A DNA stretch of 64,000 bases, from contig WHTA01000001.1 in NCBI GenBank assembly GCA_009379825.1, positions 174,026 through 238,025 on the forward strand, given 5' to 3'. The position numbers were made by a program, and so were the translations under genes. The notes beneath the pieces are model-generated. The model had not been told where the DNA came from. It did not search any database and saw nothing but the letters and a program-made list of their open reading frames with translations. Positions 27,609 through 36,592 of the stretch are shown here, piece after piece (the first letter of the stretch is position 1; each line of letters starts with the position of its first letter). This DNA is from Streptosporangiales bacterium (lineage in GTDB: Bacteria; Actinomycetota; Actinomycetes; Streptosporangiales; WHST01).

Positions 27609-28832
27609 TCAGAGCGCGAGGCCGAGCAGCGCGTCGGCGGTGGCTCGGACCAGGGCGGGCGCCTCGGTGTCGTCGCCCTCGCCGCGGTGGACGGCGCTGG
27701 CCCAGGCGTCCACCGCGGCCACCGTGCCCGGTGCGTCCAGGTCGTCCGCCAGGCGGGCGCGTACGGTGTCGAGCACTGCGCGTCCGGACGGGCCGCGGGT
27801 CGCGGTGACGGCGCGCCGCCAGCTGTCCAGCGTGGTGGCCGCCCGGGTGAGCAGCTCGTCGGTCCACGCCCAGTCGCTGCGGTAGTGCTGGCCGAGCACG
27901 CCCAGCCGCACCGCCATCGGGTCGGTGCCGGCCTCGCGCAGCTTCGACACGAAGACCAGGTTGCCGCGCGACTTCGACATCTTCTCGCCGTCCAGCCCGA
28001 CCAGGCCGGCGTGCGCGTACACCTCGGACACCGGCTGTCCGGTCGCCACCCGGGCGTGCGACGCGCTCATCTCGTGGTGCGGGAACACCAGGTCGCGGCC
28101 GCCGGCGGTCACGTCGAAGTCGGGGCCGAGCCGGTTCAGGCCGATGGTCGCACACTCCACGTGCCAGCCCGGCCGGCCGGGGCCGAACGGCGAGTCCCAC
28201 GACGGCTCCCCCGGCCGTACGGCACGCCACAGCAGCGGATCGACCGGGTCCTGCTTGCCGGCCCGGTCGGGGTCGGCGCCGTTGTCGCGCGACAGGTCCA
28301 CCATCGCCGCGTGGTCCAGGTGCGACAGCGAACCGAACTCGGCGTCCACGCTCACCGGGAAGTACAGGTCGCCCTGCACGTCGTAGACGGCGCCCTTGCC
28401 CTTCAGCTCGTCGATGAACTCGGTGATCTCCGCGACCGCCTCCACCGCGCCGATGAACGCGTCCGGGGTGAGCATGCGCAGCGCCGTCATGTCACCGCGG
28501 AACCTGTCCACCTCGCGCGCAGCCAGCTGCTGCCAGTCCTCGCCGTCCCTGGCCGCCCGCTCGAGCAGCGGGTCGTCGACATCGGTGACGTTCTGCACAT
28601 ACGTCACCCGGCGTCCGGCGTCCTGCCAGGCCCGCACGGCCAGGTCCCAGGCGATGTACGTCGCCGCGTGGCCCATGTGGGTCGCATCGTACGGCGTGAT
28701 CCCGCACGCGTAGATCCGCGCCGTGTCACCGGTGGGCGTCGGCCGCAGCCGGCCGGTCGCCGTGTCGAAGAGGACGAGTTGCGGTCCCTGACCTGGGAGT
28801 CGGGGCACGGGGGGCGCGGTCCACGAGTCCAT
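27609..28832 (-). CDS. mshC: Mycothiol cysteine ligase MshC
   Basis: MshC joins L-cysteine to glucosaminyl-inositol using ATP, the third stage of mycothiol synthesis. The 407 residues resemble cysteinyl-tRNA synthetase: zinc-binding Cys in YACGITPYD, the HxGH motif (HMGHAAT), zinc ligands in WHVECATIG and FPHHEMSAS, and the KMSKS loop (EKMSKSRGN). ATG 28832 (MDSWTAPPVPRLPG) fits homologues better than an in-frame start at 28850. It lies next to the SCO1664-like and DUF3090 genes, the usual neighbours. Confidence 0.96.
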   Translation of the reverse strand: MDSWTAPPVPRLPGQGPQLVLFDTATGRLRPTPTGDTARIYACGITPYDATHMGHAATYIAWDLAVRAWQDAGRRVTYVQNVTDVDDPLLERAARDGEDWQQLAAREVDRFRGDMTALRMLTPDAFIGAVEAVAEITEFIDELKGKGAVYDVQGDLYFPVSVDAEFGSLSHLDHAAMVDLSRDNGADPDRAGKQDPVDPLLWRAVRPGEPSWDSPFGPGRPGWHVECATIGLNRLGPDFDVTAGGRDLVFPHHEMSASHARVATGQPVSEVYAHAGLVGLDGEKMSKSRGNLVFVSKLREAGTDPMAVRLGVLGQHYRSDWAWTDELLTRAATTLDSWRRAVTATRGPSGRAVLDTVRARLADDLDAPGTVAAVDAWASAVHRGEGDDTEAPALVRATADALLGLAL

Positions 28833-28913
28833 GTCGCAGAGCCTAACCATCCGGGCGGGTGGATGGCTCCCTCAGGAAGCGCCGGCTCCGTCACACTGCG
28901 CGGCCGCCGCCGG

Positions 28914-29657
28914 TCAGAACGGTGGCCACGGGACGGCCGGCCACTCGTCCGACGGCTCCGGGTACCGGCCGGTGTGCAGCAGCCGGTCCACCCTCGCCCT
29001 GGTCGCGGCGACCTCCTCGGGCGCGAGCAGCCGACCGAGCCGCTGCGCCAGCCCGGCGCCAGGGCTGAGCTGGTCACGCAGGCTGCCGAGCACCGCGGTG
29101 GCCTCGTCGTCGAGCTCGTCGCCTGCCCACTGCCACAGCACCGTGCGGAGCTTGTCTTCGGCGGCGAAGCAGACCCCGTGGTCGACGCCGTAGACGTGCC
29201 CGTCCGGTATCGGCAGCAGGTGCCCGCCCTTGCGGTCCGCGTTGTTCACGACAGCGTCGAACGCCGCCATCCGCTTCAGCTGCGGCACCGACGAACGGAT
29301 CAGCGCCACCAGGTCGACGGTCTCGTCCACGTCGATCCACTGCTGGCACATGCCGGGGCCGAACGGCCCGTCGTCGCGGTACACCGTCGGCGGCACCAGC
29401 CGCCAGCCGCTGGCCGCGGACACGGCGTACGCGGCGACCTCGCGGTACGCGAGCGTGCCGGTCGGGAAGTCCCACAGCCGGCGCTCGCCCTTGATCGGCT
29501 TGTAGACACAGGTGAGTCGGTCGTCGCCGAGCGCCGCCTCGCAGTAGAAGGTCGCGTTCGACGCGTCGACGAGCCGGCCGACCAGCTCCAGCTCGCCCTG
29601 TCGGAGCAGCCGCATCGGCTCGCCGTCGCAGGAGCGGGCGACGTCTGGCTCTGGCAC
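28914..29657 (-). CDS. SCO1664-family protein (kinase-like fold)
   Basis: This conserved actinobacterial protein of about 247 residues contains CVYKPIKGERRLWDFP and FDAVVNNADRKGGHLL, resembling the phosphatidylinositol 3/4-kinase/HipA-like phosphotransferase core (a lysine, then the catalytic N-A-D-R and a later V-D-H-G motif). The substrate is unknown. Translation begins near the DUF3090 stop: either GTG 29657 or a TTG at 29666 that overlaps that stop. It always travels with DUF3090, the histidine phosphatase and mshC, suggesting a shared pathway. Confidence 0.85.
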   Translation of the reverse strand: MPEPDVARSCDGEPMRLLRQGELELVGRLVDASNATFYCEAALGDDRLTCVYKPIKGERRLWDFPTGTLAYREVAAYAVSAASGWRLVPPTVYRDDGPFGPGMCQQWIDVDETVDLVALIRSSVPQLKRMAAFDAVVNNADRKGGHLLPIPDGHVYGVDHGVCFAAEDKLRTVLWQWAGDELDDEATAVLGSLRDQLSPGAGLAQRLGRLLAPEEVAATRARVDRLLHTGRYPEPSDEWPAVPWPPF

Positions 29658-29662
29658 GCCGG

Positions 29663-30256
29663 TCAAGTCGCCGGACGCTTGCCGTTGGTGCGCGGGCAGA
29701 CGTGGCCCTCGGTGTCCAGCGGCAGCCCGCAGAACGGGCACGCCGGCCGGCCCGCGTTGACGAGCGCCTGCGCGCGCTTGCTGAACGCACGGGCGGCACC
29801 GGGGTCGAGGTACACCCGCAACAGGTCGGGACCCTCGTCCTCATCGGTGGGCGGCGGTGCGGGGGCCGGCTCCTCCTCGTCTTCTTCCTCCTCCTCGGTC
29901 TCCCCGCCCGGTGCCTCGGCCTCGATCACGACGCTCTCGTTGTCTGCGTCCCAGGCAAGGGTGAGCTTGGCGACCCTGAACTCCTCGAGGATCGGCTGGT
30001 CCAGCGGCTCCAGGTCCTCGCTGCCGGCCGGCGGCATCGCGGGTATCGGGGCGGCGCCACCGGTCGCGCGCAGCACCTCGTCGAGCAGCTCCTCCAGCTT
30101 CTCCGCGAGCAGCGTCACCTGGACCTTCTCCAGGACCACGCTCGTCACCCTGCTGCCCGTCCGCGCCTGCAGGTAGAACGCCCGGTCCCCGGGCTCGCCG
30201 ACGGTGCCGGCGACGAAGCGTTCCGGGTGGTCGAAGTTGAAGACCTGTCGCGGCAT
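29663..30256 (-). CDS. DUF3090 family protein
   Basis: The 197 residues start PRQVFNFDHPERFVAGTVG, diagnostic for the DUF3090 (repeat_YIEGIA-like) family of actinobacteria. A Glu-rich linker (about residues 108-130) leads to a C-terminal zinc-ribbon-like sequence (CPFCGLPLDTEGHVCPR), which suggests metal binding. ATG 30256. Function unknown. It is coupled with the kinase-like gene downstream and follows the histidine phosphatase gene. Confidence 0.88.
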   Translation of the reverse strand: MPRQVFNFDHPERFVAGTVGEPGDRAFYLQARTGSRVTSVVLEKVQVTLLAEKLEELLDEVLRATGGAAPIPAMPPAGSEDLEPLDQPILEEFRVAKLTLAWDADNESVVIEAEAPGGETEEEEEDEEEPAPAPPPTDEDEGPDLLRVYLDPGAARAFSKRAQALVNAGRPACPFCGLPLDTEGHVCPRTNGKRPAT

Positions 30257-30386
30257 AACGAGAACCCTAACCTCACTTCGTGACGCGTTCGCCCACGCTG
30301 GCAGGTGGAGGCGCCGGCGACGCCGCGCTGCGCTCGACAGCAGCCTATTCGCACCCGTCCGTCGCCGGACGGCCACCGCCTGGGTG

Positions 30387-31076
30387 TCAGCCCGTGCCGC
30401 CGCCGACCACCGCGTCGCTGCCACCGCTACGGCGCTTGCGCTTGCGCTTGGGGGCGGGCAGCAGGTCGTCGACGTAGCCGCCGCGGTCGTTCTGCCGCAC
30501 CACGAACGGACGCATGTCGGTGTAGCGGATCACCGTCAGCGAGCACGGGTCGATCTGGATCCGCTGGAACAGGTCCAGGTGCAGGCCGAGCGCGTCGGCG
30601 ACGATCGCCTTCAGCACGTCGGCGTGGCTGCAGACCAGGTACGTGGCGTCGGTGCCGAGCTCCGCGTTCCAGTCGCGGATCGCCGTCACGGCCCTCGCCT
30701 GCAGCTCGCGCAGGCTCTCTCCGCCTGGGAACCGGACGGCGCTCGGGTGCGCCTGTACGGTCTTCCACAGCGGTTCCTTGCCCAGCTCGCGCAGCTCCCG
30801 GCCCTCCCACTCGCCGTAGCGCACCTCGCCGAGCCTGCGGTCGGTGCGTACGCGCAGCCCGCGCCGGCCGTCGCGCAGCATGCCCGCGGTCTGCTTGCAC
30901 CGTTCCAGCGGGCTGCTGATGATCGCGGACAGCGGGACGGGCGCGAGCCGTTCGGCCAGCTGCGTCGCCTGTGCCCTGCCGGTCTCGTCCAGGCGGACAC
31001 CCGGCGTCCAGCCGGCGAGCACGCCCGCGGTGTTCGCGTCGGTGCGGCCGTGCCGCACCAGCAGCACGGTCGTCAC
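30387..31076 (-). CDS. Histidine phosphatase family protein (MSMEG_4193 type)
   Basis: The 229-residue protein is a phosphoglycerate-mutase-like phosphatase. The RHG active-site motif is LLVRHGRTD near residue 7, the second catalytic histidine is in LVCSHADVLK near residue 150, and EWEGRELREL lies between. The C-terminus is basic. Its place beside DUF3090, the kinase-like gene and mshC matches the conserved actinobacterial cluster; the substrate is not known. Confidence 0.9.
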   Translation of the reverse strand: MTTVLLVRHGRTDANTAGVLAGWTPGVRLDETGRAQATQLAERLAPVPLSAIISSPLERCKQTAGMLRDGRRGLRVRTDRRLGEVRYGEWEGRELRELGKEPLWKTVQAHPSAVRFPGGESLRELQARAVTAIRDWNAELGTDATYLVCSHADVLKAIVADALGLHLDLFQRIQIDPCSLTVIRYTDMRPFVVRQNDRGGYVDDLLPAPKRKRKRRSGGSDAVVGGGTG

Positions 31077-31159
31077 TGGCCAGCCACGGGCATCGGGACA
31101 CTCACCGCCACGCCGGCCACCTTACGCGATCATGGACGCGGGAACGAGAGAATGCCGCC

Positions 31160-32131
31160 ATGCTGGTCGACCGCGCACTGTACCGCCACGGGCAGCGAGA
31201 ACACGCCCCCGACGACCTCGGCGAGGCGCTGCGCACCGCACGCGCCACCGGTGCGTTCCTGTGGGTCGGCCTGTTCGAGCCGGCGGAGTCCGAGCTCGAC
31301 GACGTCGCCCGCGAGTTCGAGCTGCACCCGCTGGCCGTGGAGGACGCGGTGAGCGCGCACCAGCGGCCGAAGCTGGAGCGGTACGAGCACACCCTCTTCT
31401 GCGTGCTCAAGACCATCCAGTACATCGACGAGACGTCCGACATCGAGGTCGGCGAGATCATGGTGTTCGCCGGCGACGGGTTCATCGTCACCGTCCGGCA
31501 CGGCGAGGGCAACCCGCTCGGCGACGTGCGGCGGCGGCTGGAGACGTCGGAGGACCGGGTGCTCACGCACGGCTCCGCAGCGGTCTTCTATGCGGTGATG
31601 GACCGGGTGGTCGACTCGTACGAGGAGGTCGTCGTCGAGCTGGAGAGGGACATCGACGAGGTCGAGCAGAGCGTGTTCTCTGCGGCGCGAACCAACGACG
31701 CCGAGCGGGTCTACAAGCTCAAGCGCGAGATCCTGGAGTTCCGCCGGTCCGTCGTGCCGCTCGTCGACCCGGTCGACGACCTCGCCACCGCACACCCGCA
31801 CGTACCGGACGAGGCCCGGCCGTTCTTCCGCGACGTGCACGACCACCTGCTCCGCGTGCGGGAGCGGGTGGACGAGTTCGACGCCCAGCTCACCGACATC
31901 CTGAACGCGAACCTCGCGCAGGTGAGCGTGCGGCAGAACGACGACATGCGCAGGATCACGGCCTGGGTCGCGATCGTCGCCGTGCCCACGCTGATCGCCG
32001 GCATCTACGGCATGAACTTCACCCACATGCCGGAGCTCCACTGGACCCTCGGGTACCCGTTCGCGCTGCTGCTGATGGCGGGGATCTGCGTGTCGCTCTA
32101 CGTCGCGTTCCGCCGCAGCGGCTGGCTGTGA
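31160..32131 (+). CDS. corA: CorA-family magnesium/divalent cation channel
   Basis: This 323-residue protein has a cytoplasmic N-terminal funnel domain, a long charged helix (about residues 135-255) and two C-terminal transmembrane helices with the selectivity motif GMNF between them (GIYGMNFTHMPEL). Such pentamers import Mg2+. ATG 31160 is the start. It is divergent from the phosphatase gene; no magnesium riboswitch-like leader is apparent in the short upstream region. Confidence 0.94.
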   Translation: MLVDRALYRHGQREHAPDDLGEALRTARATGAFLWVGLFEPAESELDDVAREFELHPLAVEDAVSAHQRPKLERYEHTLFCVLKTIQYIDETSDIEVGEIMVFAGDGFIVTVRHGEGNPLGDVRRRLETSEDRVLTHGSAAVFYAVMDRVVDSYEEVVVELERDIDEVEQSVFSAARTNDAERVYKLKREILEFRRSVVPLVDPVDDLATAHPHVPDEARPFFRDVHDHLLRVRERVDEFDAQLTDILNANLAQVSVRQNDDMRRITAWVAIVAVPTLIAGIYGMNFTHMPELHWTLGYPFALLLMAGICVSLYVAFRRSGWL

Positions 32132-32151
32132 GCACGACGTAGGGTGGCCGG

Positions 32152-32616
32152 GTGAGCCCGAGGATTGCGACCAACACCACCGTCGACCGTGACCAGCTGC
32201 TCGACTTCCTGCGCGCCCGCAAGCACGGCATCCTGCTGACCACCCGGTCGGACGGCCGCCCGCAGGCGTCGCCCGTGACGTACGGCGTGGACGGCGCCGG
32301 GCGCATCGTCGTCTCCACGTACCCCGAGCGGGCGAAGGCCAAGAACGCCAGGCGGCGGCCGCAGGCGAGCTTCCTCGCGCTGTCGGCCGACTTCGACGAC
32401 GAGTGGGTGCAGGTCGACGGCACAGCGGACGTCGTCGACGGCCCGGACGCCGTGGACGCCTTGGTGGAGTACTTCCGGGTGATCGCCGGCGAGCACCCGG
32501 ACTGGGACGAGTACCGCACGGCCATGCAGCGGCAGGGCAAGGTGCTGTTGCGGCTGGAGATCACCCGCTGGGGCCCGATCGCAACCGGCGGGTTCCCCGC
32601 ACACCTGACCCAGTAG
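32152..32616 (+). CDS. FDOR/PPOX-class F420-dependent oxidoreductase
   Basis: The 154 residues match the split-beta-barrel flavin/deazaflavin reductase superfamily (PPOX class). Typical are [20 protein letters not shown] near residue 20 and [18 protein letters not shown], where the basic residues suit an F420 phosphate tail. Start GTG 32152, 20 bases after the corA stop. The closest types reduce small ketones or quinones or have unknown substrates. Confidence 0.85.
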   Translation: MSPRIATNTTVDRDQLLDFLRARKHGILLTTRSDGRPQASPVTYGVDGAGRIVVSTYPERAKAKNARRRPQASFLALSADFDDEWVQVDGTADVVDGPDAVDALVEYFRVIAGEHPDWDEYRTAMQRQGKVLLRLEITRWGPIATGGFPAHLTQ

Positions 32617-32625
32617 CCGCCCGGG

Positions 32626-32996
32626 TCAGAAGCGGTCCAGGGCGGCGAGCACCGGGCGGCCGGCGTCCTCGGTGGCCAGCTGCTCCGCGAGGGCCAGTGC
32701 CCGGTGCCGGTACGAGTCGCGGGTGACGGCGTCCTCGATGGCGGCGGCGAGAGTCTCGCCGGACAGCCGGCGGTACGGGACCGGTGCGGGTCCCACCCCG
32801 CACGCGGCCAGCCGGTCGGCCCAGAACGGCTGGTCGATGACCAGTGGCACCGTCACCGGCGGCACGCCGGCACGCCGGGACGCCGGCACGCAGCGCGGCC
32901 GCGGTCGTGCCCGCGCCCGCGTGGTGGACCACGGCGGCCACCCGAGGGAACAGCCGGTCGTGCGGCACCTCGCCGACGGTGCTACCCGGTCGCGGC
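32626..32996 (-). pseudogene. Remnant of an MGT-type glycosyltransferase
   Basis: The end of a macrolide-type glycosyltransferase is visible: [20 protein letters not shown] (the nucleotide-sugar-binding PSPG-like region) and, in another frame, [20 protein letters not shown], ending at 32626. The break lies in a run of repeated CGTGCCGG-like units at about 32862-32890, suggesting slippage. The N-terminal two-thirds are absent; the fragment abuts and slightly overlaps the end of the AraC gene. It is a relic. Confidence 0.75.
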
Positions 32997-33809
32997 CAGG
33001 CCGCCGAGCGCCGTCGGCGGCCGGCCGGCCAGCGCGCGGAACTCCCGGTCGAGGTGCGCGTGGTCGTAGTAGCCGTACGTGGCGGCAACGTCGGCGAGCG
33101 TGCCGTGGCCGCCGCGGGCGAGTGCCCACCTGGCCCGGTCGAACCGCACGACACGCGCGGCGGCCTTCGGCGTCAGCCCGAACTCCCGCTGGAACCGCTG
33201 GCCGAGGTGTCGGCGGCTCCAGCCCACCTCACCGGCCAGCTCGTCCACCCGTACGGCGCCGCCGGCGGCAAGCAGCCGGCGCCACGCGTGGGCGACCTCG
33301 GGGGCGGGCCTGGGCGCGCCGTGCAGCCGCCGGGCCAGCACGTCGTCGAGCAGGGCGAACCGGCTCGACCACCCGCGCGCACCCGCGAGCCGCTCGGCGA
33401 GCTCGTCGCCGAACCGGCCGAGCACCTCGGCCACCGGCACCACTTCGCCGGTCAGCTCGCCAGGCGGCATCCCGAACACGGCGCGGGCCACCAGCGGGTC
33501 GAGGTCGACCTGCACGCCGGCCTGGTGCCCGTCGTGGCCGATCACCCCGTGCTCCGCGTGCAGGCCGGCCACGAACGACACGTACGTGCCGCCGGCGGAG
33601 CGGCCCGGCATCTGCTCCATCCGCAGCGGGTCGCCGAAGCTGAGGATCACCGTGAGCTTCGGGCCCGGGAACACCTGGTCGGTGGTCGGCGCGCCGGTGT
33701 GCAGCACGAACCCGTGGTAGTCGACGCCGGCCAGCGGCGGGGCGGGCGTCTTCGTCCAGGTGCGCCACTGCCCGCGGTGGATGCCGTACGAGATCTCCGC
33801 GTCGTCCAC
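32982..33809 (-). CDS. AraC-family transcriptional regulator
   Basis: The 275 residues have an N-terminal ligand-binding beta domain and a C-terminal AraC DNA-binding domain (about 175-270) with two helix-turn-helix motifs ([19 protein letters not shown] and [20 protein letters not shown]). It is related to DUF6597-type AraC regulators. Its target is unknown; it ends within the glycosyltransferase remnant. Confidence 0.9.
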   Translation of the reverse strand: MDDAEISYGIHRGQWRTWTKTPAPPLAGVDYHGFVLHTGAPTTDQVFPGPKLTVILSFGDPLRMEQMPGRSAGGTYVSFVAGLHAEHGVIGHDGHQAGVQVDLDPLVARAVFGMPPGELTGEVVPVAEVLGRFGDELAERLAGARGWSSRFALLDDVLARRLHGAPRPAPEVAHAWRRLLAAGGAVRVDELAGEVGWSRRHLGQRFQREFGLTPKAAARVVRFDRARWALARGGHGTLADVAATYGYYDHAHLDREFRALAGRPPTALGGLAATG

Positions 33810-33842
33810 TCTTCGAGTGTGCCGGACGCCGCCGACAGTCTG

Positions 33843-34664
33843 CTAGCGCGCTTCGAGCACCCCGGTGAACACCAGCCCGAGCACCAGTGCGCCGAGGGCG
33901 ATCCGGTAGACGACGAAGACGACGGTCGAGTGCTTCGCGAGGAACCGCAGCAGCCAGGCGATGGCCGCGTAGCCGGAGATGAACGAGAACACCGTGGCGA
34001 CCACCGTCGGCACCCAGCCCACGCCGGTGACGGCGAGCGCGTCCTTCAGCTGGAACAGGCCGGACGCGACGACGGCGGGGATGCTCAGCAGGAATGAGTA
34101 GCGTGCCGCGGCGGCGCGGTTGAGCCCCATGAAGAGGCCGCCGGTGATCGTCGACCCCGACCTGGAGACGCCGGGGATCAGCGCGAGCACCTGGAACGAG
34201 CCGAGCACGATCGCGTCCTTCGCGTTCAGGTCCTCGAGCGGCCGCTCCTTCTTGCCCACCCGGTCGGCGATGAAGAGCACGATGGCGAACACGATCAGCA
34301 CCGTGCCGGTGATGCGTAGGTCCCTGGCGGCCGTCTCGATCTGGTCCCTGAACACGAACCCGCAGATGCCGATGGGGATGGTGCCGAGGCCGATGTACCA
34401 GCCCATCCGGGCGTCCAGGTCGCTGCGCAGCTCCCGGCGGACCAGGCTGCGCGCCCAGGTGGAGACGATCCTGATGATGTCGCGCCAGAAGTACACGACC
34501 ACCGCGAGCATGGTGCCGAGCTGGATGACGGCGGAGAACGCGGCACCGGGGTCCTCCCAGCCGAGGAACGCCGGCACGATCCGCAGGTGCGCGGTACTCG
34601 AGATGGGGAGGAACTCGGTGAGCCCTTGCACGATGCCGAGCACGATCGCCTGCACCAGATCCAC
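33843..34664 (-). CDS. uppP: Undecaprenyl-diphosphatase UppP (BacA)
   Basis: UppP recycles the cell-wall lipid carrier by removing a phosphate from undecaprenyl diphosphate. The 273 residues include the two signature segments [15 protein letters not shown] (residues 13-27) and [10 protein letters not shown] (near 165), and about eight membrane helices. It can raise bacitracin resistance in other species. It stands alone, upstream of and divergent from the aldo/keto reductase. Confidence 0.95.
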   Translation of the reverse strand: MDLVQAIVLGIVQGLTEFLPISSTAHLRIVPAFLGWEDPGAAFSAVIQLGTMLAVVVYFWRDIIRIVSTWARSLVRRELRSDLDARMGWYIGLGTIPIGICGFVFRDQIETAARDLRITGTVLIVFAIVLFIADRVGKKERPLEDLNAKDAIVLGSFQVLALIPGVSRSGSTITGGLFMGLNRAAAARYSFLLSIPAVVASGLFQLKDALAVTGVGWVPTVVATVFSFISGYAAIAWLLRFLAKHSTVVFVVYRIALGALVLGLVFTGVLEAR

Positions 34665-34797
34665 GCCGGGTGATCCCCTCGAGGTAGGAAGAGTCGTCGG
34701 GCCGCGGTCAGCTTAGGCAAGGGGCGGCACCGCCCAGGTACCGGGTGGGCATGCCCGCAGCGGGTGTGCCGGCAGGGCACAGATAACCTCAACGATC

Positions 34798-35751
34798 ATG
34801 GAGCAGCGACACCTCGGCCGTAGCGGCTTGCGCATCTCCCGGATCGGTCTCGGCACCGCCAGTTGGGGGCGCCAGGTCGACCAACACGAGGCGGGCGAGC
34901 AGCTCCGCGCGTTCCTGGACGCCGGCGGTACGTTCGTCGACACCGCCGACGTCTACGGGCACGGCGAGAGCGAGCGCATCATCGGCGCCCTGCTGGCCGA
35001 GGTCGTCGACCGCGAGGAGCTGGTGCTCGCGTCCAAGGCGGGCGTCGTGGACAGCGACCGCGGCACAGACAGCTCCCGGCGGCACCTGCTGCGTGCCCTG
35101 GACCAGACGCTGGCCAGGCTCGGTACGGACCACGTGGACCTGTGGCACCTGCACCACTGGGACCCGCACACCCCGTTCGAGGAGACGCTCGCCGCGTGCG
35201 ACGACGCCGTCGGCTCCGGCCGGGCGCGCTACGTCGCCGTGTCGAACTACTCCGGCTGGCAGACGGCGACGCTGGCCGCGTGGCAGCGCGCGTCCGGCAA
35301 CTCGGCGGCGCAGCTCGTCGCCACTCAGGTCGAGTACTCGCTGCTGCGCAGGGACCCGGAACGCGAGGTCTTCCCCGCGGCGGCGACGCACGGCCTCGGC
35401 GTGCTCGCCTGGGGGCCACTCGGCCGCGGCGTGCTCACCGGGAAGTACCGCGGCGGCGGCATGCCGGCGGAGTCGCGGGCCGCCACCCCGCAGCTGGAGC
35501 CTTACGTGCGGCCGTACCTGGGCGAGGAGCACAGCCGGGTCGTGAACTCCGTGGTCACCGCGGCGGAGGGCCTGGACACCACGCCGCTGCAGGTCGCGCT
35601 CGCCTGGGTGCGCGACCGCCCGGGCGTGGCCTCGGCCGTCGTCGGTGCCCGCACCGCCACCCAGCTGCGCGCGTCGCTGCAGGCCGAGGAGATCACGCTG
35701 CCGGAGGAGATCCGCCGCGCGCTGGACGACGTCTCCGCGTTCACCGCCTGA
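34798..35751 (+). CDS. Aldo/keto reductase
   Basis: This NADPH-dependent TIM-barrel oxidoreductase of 317 residues keeps the catalytic tetrad: Asp and Tyr in FVDTADVYGHGESE, Lys in VLASKAGV, and His in DLWHLHHWDPHTP. The N-terminus RHLGRSGLRISRIGLGT is typical. The substrate is unknown. It converges on aroE with only six bases between the stops. Confidence 0.92.
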   Translation: MEQRHLGRSGLRISRIGLGTASWGRQVDQHEAGEQLRAFLDAGGTFVDTADVYGHGESERIIGALLAEVVDREELVLASKAGVVDSDRGTDSSRRHLLRALDQTLARLGTDHVDLWHLHHWDPHTPFEETLAACDDAVGSGRARYVAVSNYSGWQTATLAAWQRASGNSAAQLVATQVEYSLLRRDPEREVFPAAATHGLGVLAWGPLGRGVLTGKYRGGGMPAESRAATPQLEPYVRPYLGEEHSRVVNSVVTAAEGLDTTPLQVALAWVRDRPGVASAVVGARTATQLRASLQAEEITLPEEIRRALDDVSAFTA

Positions 35752-35757
35752 CGCGGG

Positions 35758-36579
35758 TCAGCCGGCCGAGCGGCGGGCCAGCTCGGCCTCCCCCGCCTGC
35801 CGCATGGCCGCGACCGGGGCGCCCTTGCCGGTCATCAGCTCGACCTGACACGCCGCCTGGTGCAGCAGCAGCTCGAAGCCGCCCACCACCGTGCCCCCGC
35901 CGGCCTGCACTGCGGCGGCCAGCGCGGTCGGCCACGGCGCGTACGCGACGTCGAACAGCGCGCGGATGCGCCCGGCCTCGGCTGCCAGGGCGTCGGTCGC
36001 CCCGCCAGGCACCGTGGAGACCACCAGGTCCGCCGCGGCAAGGGCGTCAAGGCCTGGCCAGGCGACGAACGTGCAGGCCAGGCCGAACCGCTCGCTGACC
36101 TCGCGCAGCTCGCCGGCCCGTGCCTGGCTGCGGACGACGGCCGTCACCGAGGTGCAGCCCAGCTGTGCCAGGGCCGCGGCGGCCGAGCACGCCGTCGCCC
36201 CGCCGCCGAGCAGCACTGGTGCGCGTGGGGACCCGAGGCCGGCGGCGGTGAGCGCGGTCGCCAGGCCGGGCACGTCGGTGTTGTCCGCCCGGCGGCCGTC
36301 GCCGGTGAACAGCAGCGTGTTGGCCGCGCCCACCTTCGTGGCCAGCGGCGTCACCGCGTCCGCGACCGTCAGCGCCACCCGCTTCAGCGGCATGGTAAGC
36401 GACAGGCCGACCCAGCGCTCGTCCAGGCCGGCGACGAACGCCTCGAGCTCGTCCTCCGCGCACTCGACCGCCGTGTACGACCAGTCCAGGCCGAGGGCCG
36501 CGTACGCGGCCGTGTGCAGGGCGGGCGACAGCGAGTGGGCCACCGGCGACCCGAGCACCGCCGCGTGTCTGTCCACCAT
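35758..36579 (-). CDS. aroE: Shikimate dehydrogenase AroE
   Basis: AroE reduces 3-dehydroshikimate to shikimate with NADPH in aromatic amino acid synthesis. The 273 residues show the substrate site SPVAHSLSPALHTAAY, the catalytic lysine in TMPLKR, the NTD motif (DNTDVPG) and a glycine-rich NADP loop (LLGGGATACS, replacing the usual GAGG). ATG 36579 begins 14 bases after the mltG stop; order aroE-mltG-ruvX-alaS is standard. Confidence 0.93.
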   Translation of the reverse strand: MVDRHAAVLGSPVAHSLSPALHTAAYAALGLDWSYTAVECAEDELEAFVAGLDERWVGLSLTMPLKRVALTVADAVTPLATKVGAANTLLFTGDGRRADNTDVPGLATALTAAGLGSPRAPVLLGGGATACSAAAALAQLGCTSVTAVVRSQARAGELREVSERFGLACTFVAWPGLDALAAADLVVSTVPGGATDALAAEAGRIRALFDVAYAPWPTALAAAVQAGGGTVVGGFELLLHQAACQVELMTGKGAPVAAMRQAGEAELARRSAG

Positions 36580-36592
36580 GCAGCGAACCCGC

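Noticed and set aside
27687..30176. 829-codon frame on the plus strand
   Set aside because: Antisense to mshC, the kinase-like gene and DUF3090, all of which have clear family motifs.
30500..30530. TGTCGGTG inside the phosphatase gene as a second PafBC site
   Set aside because: No TANNNT at the required spacing and it lies inside a coding region.
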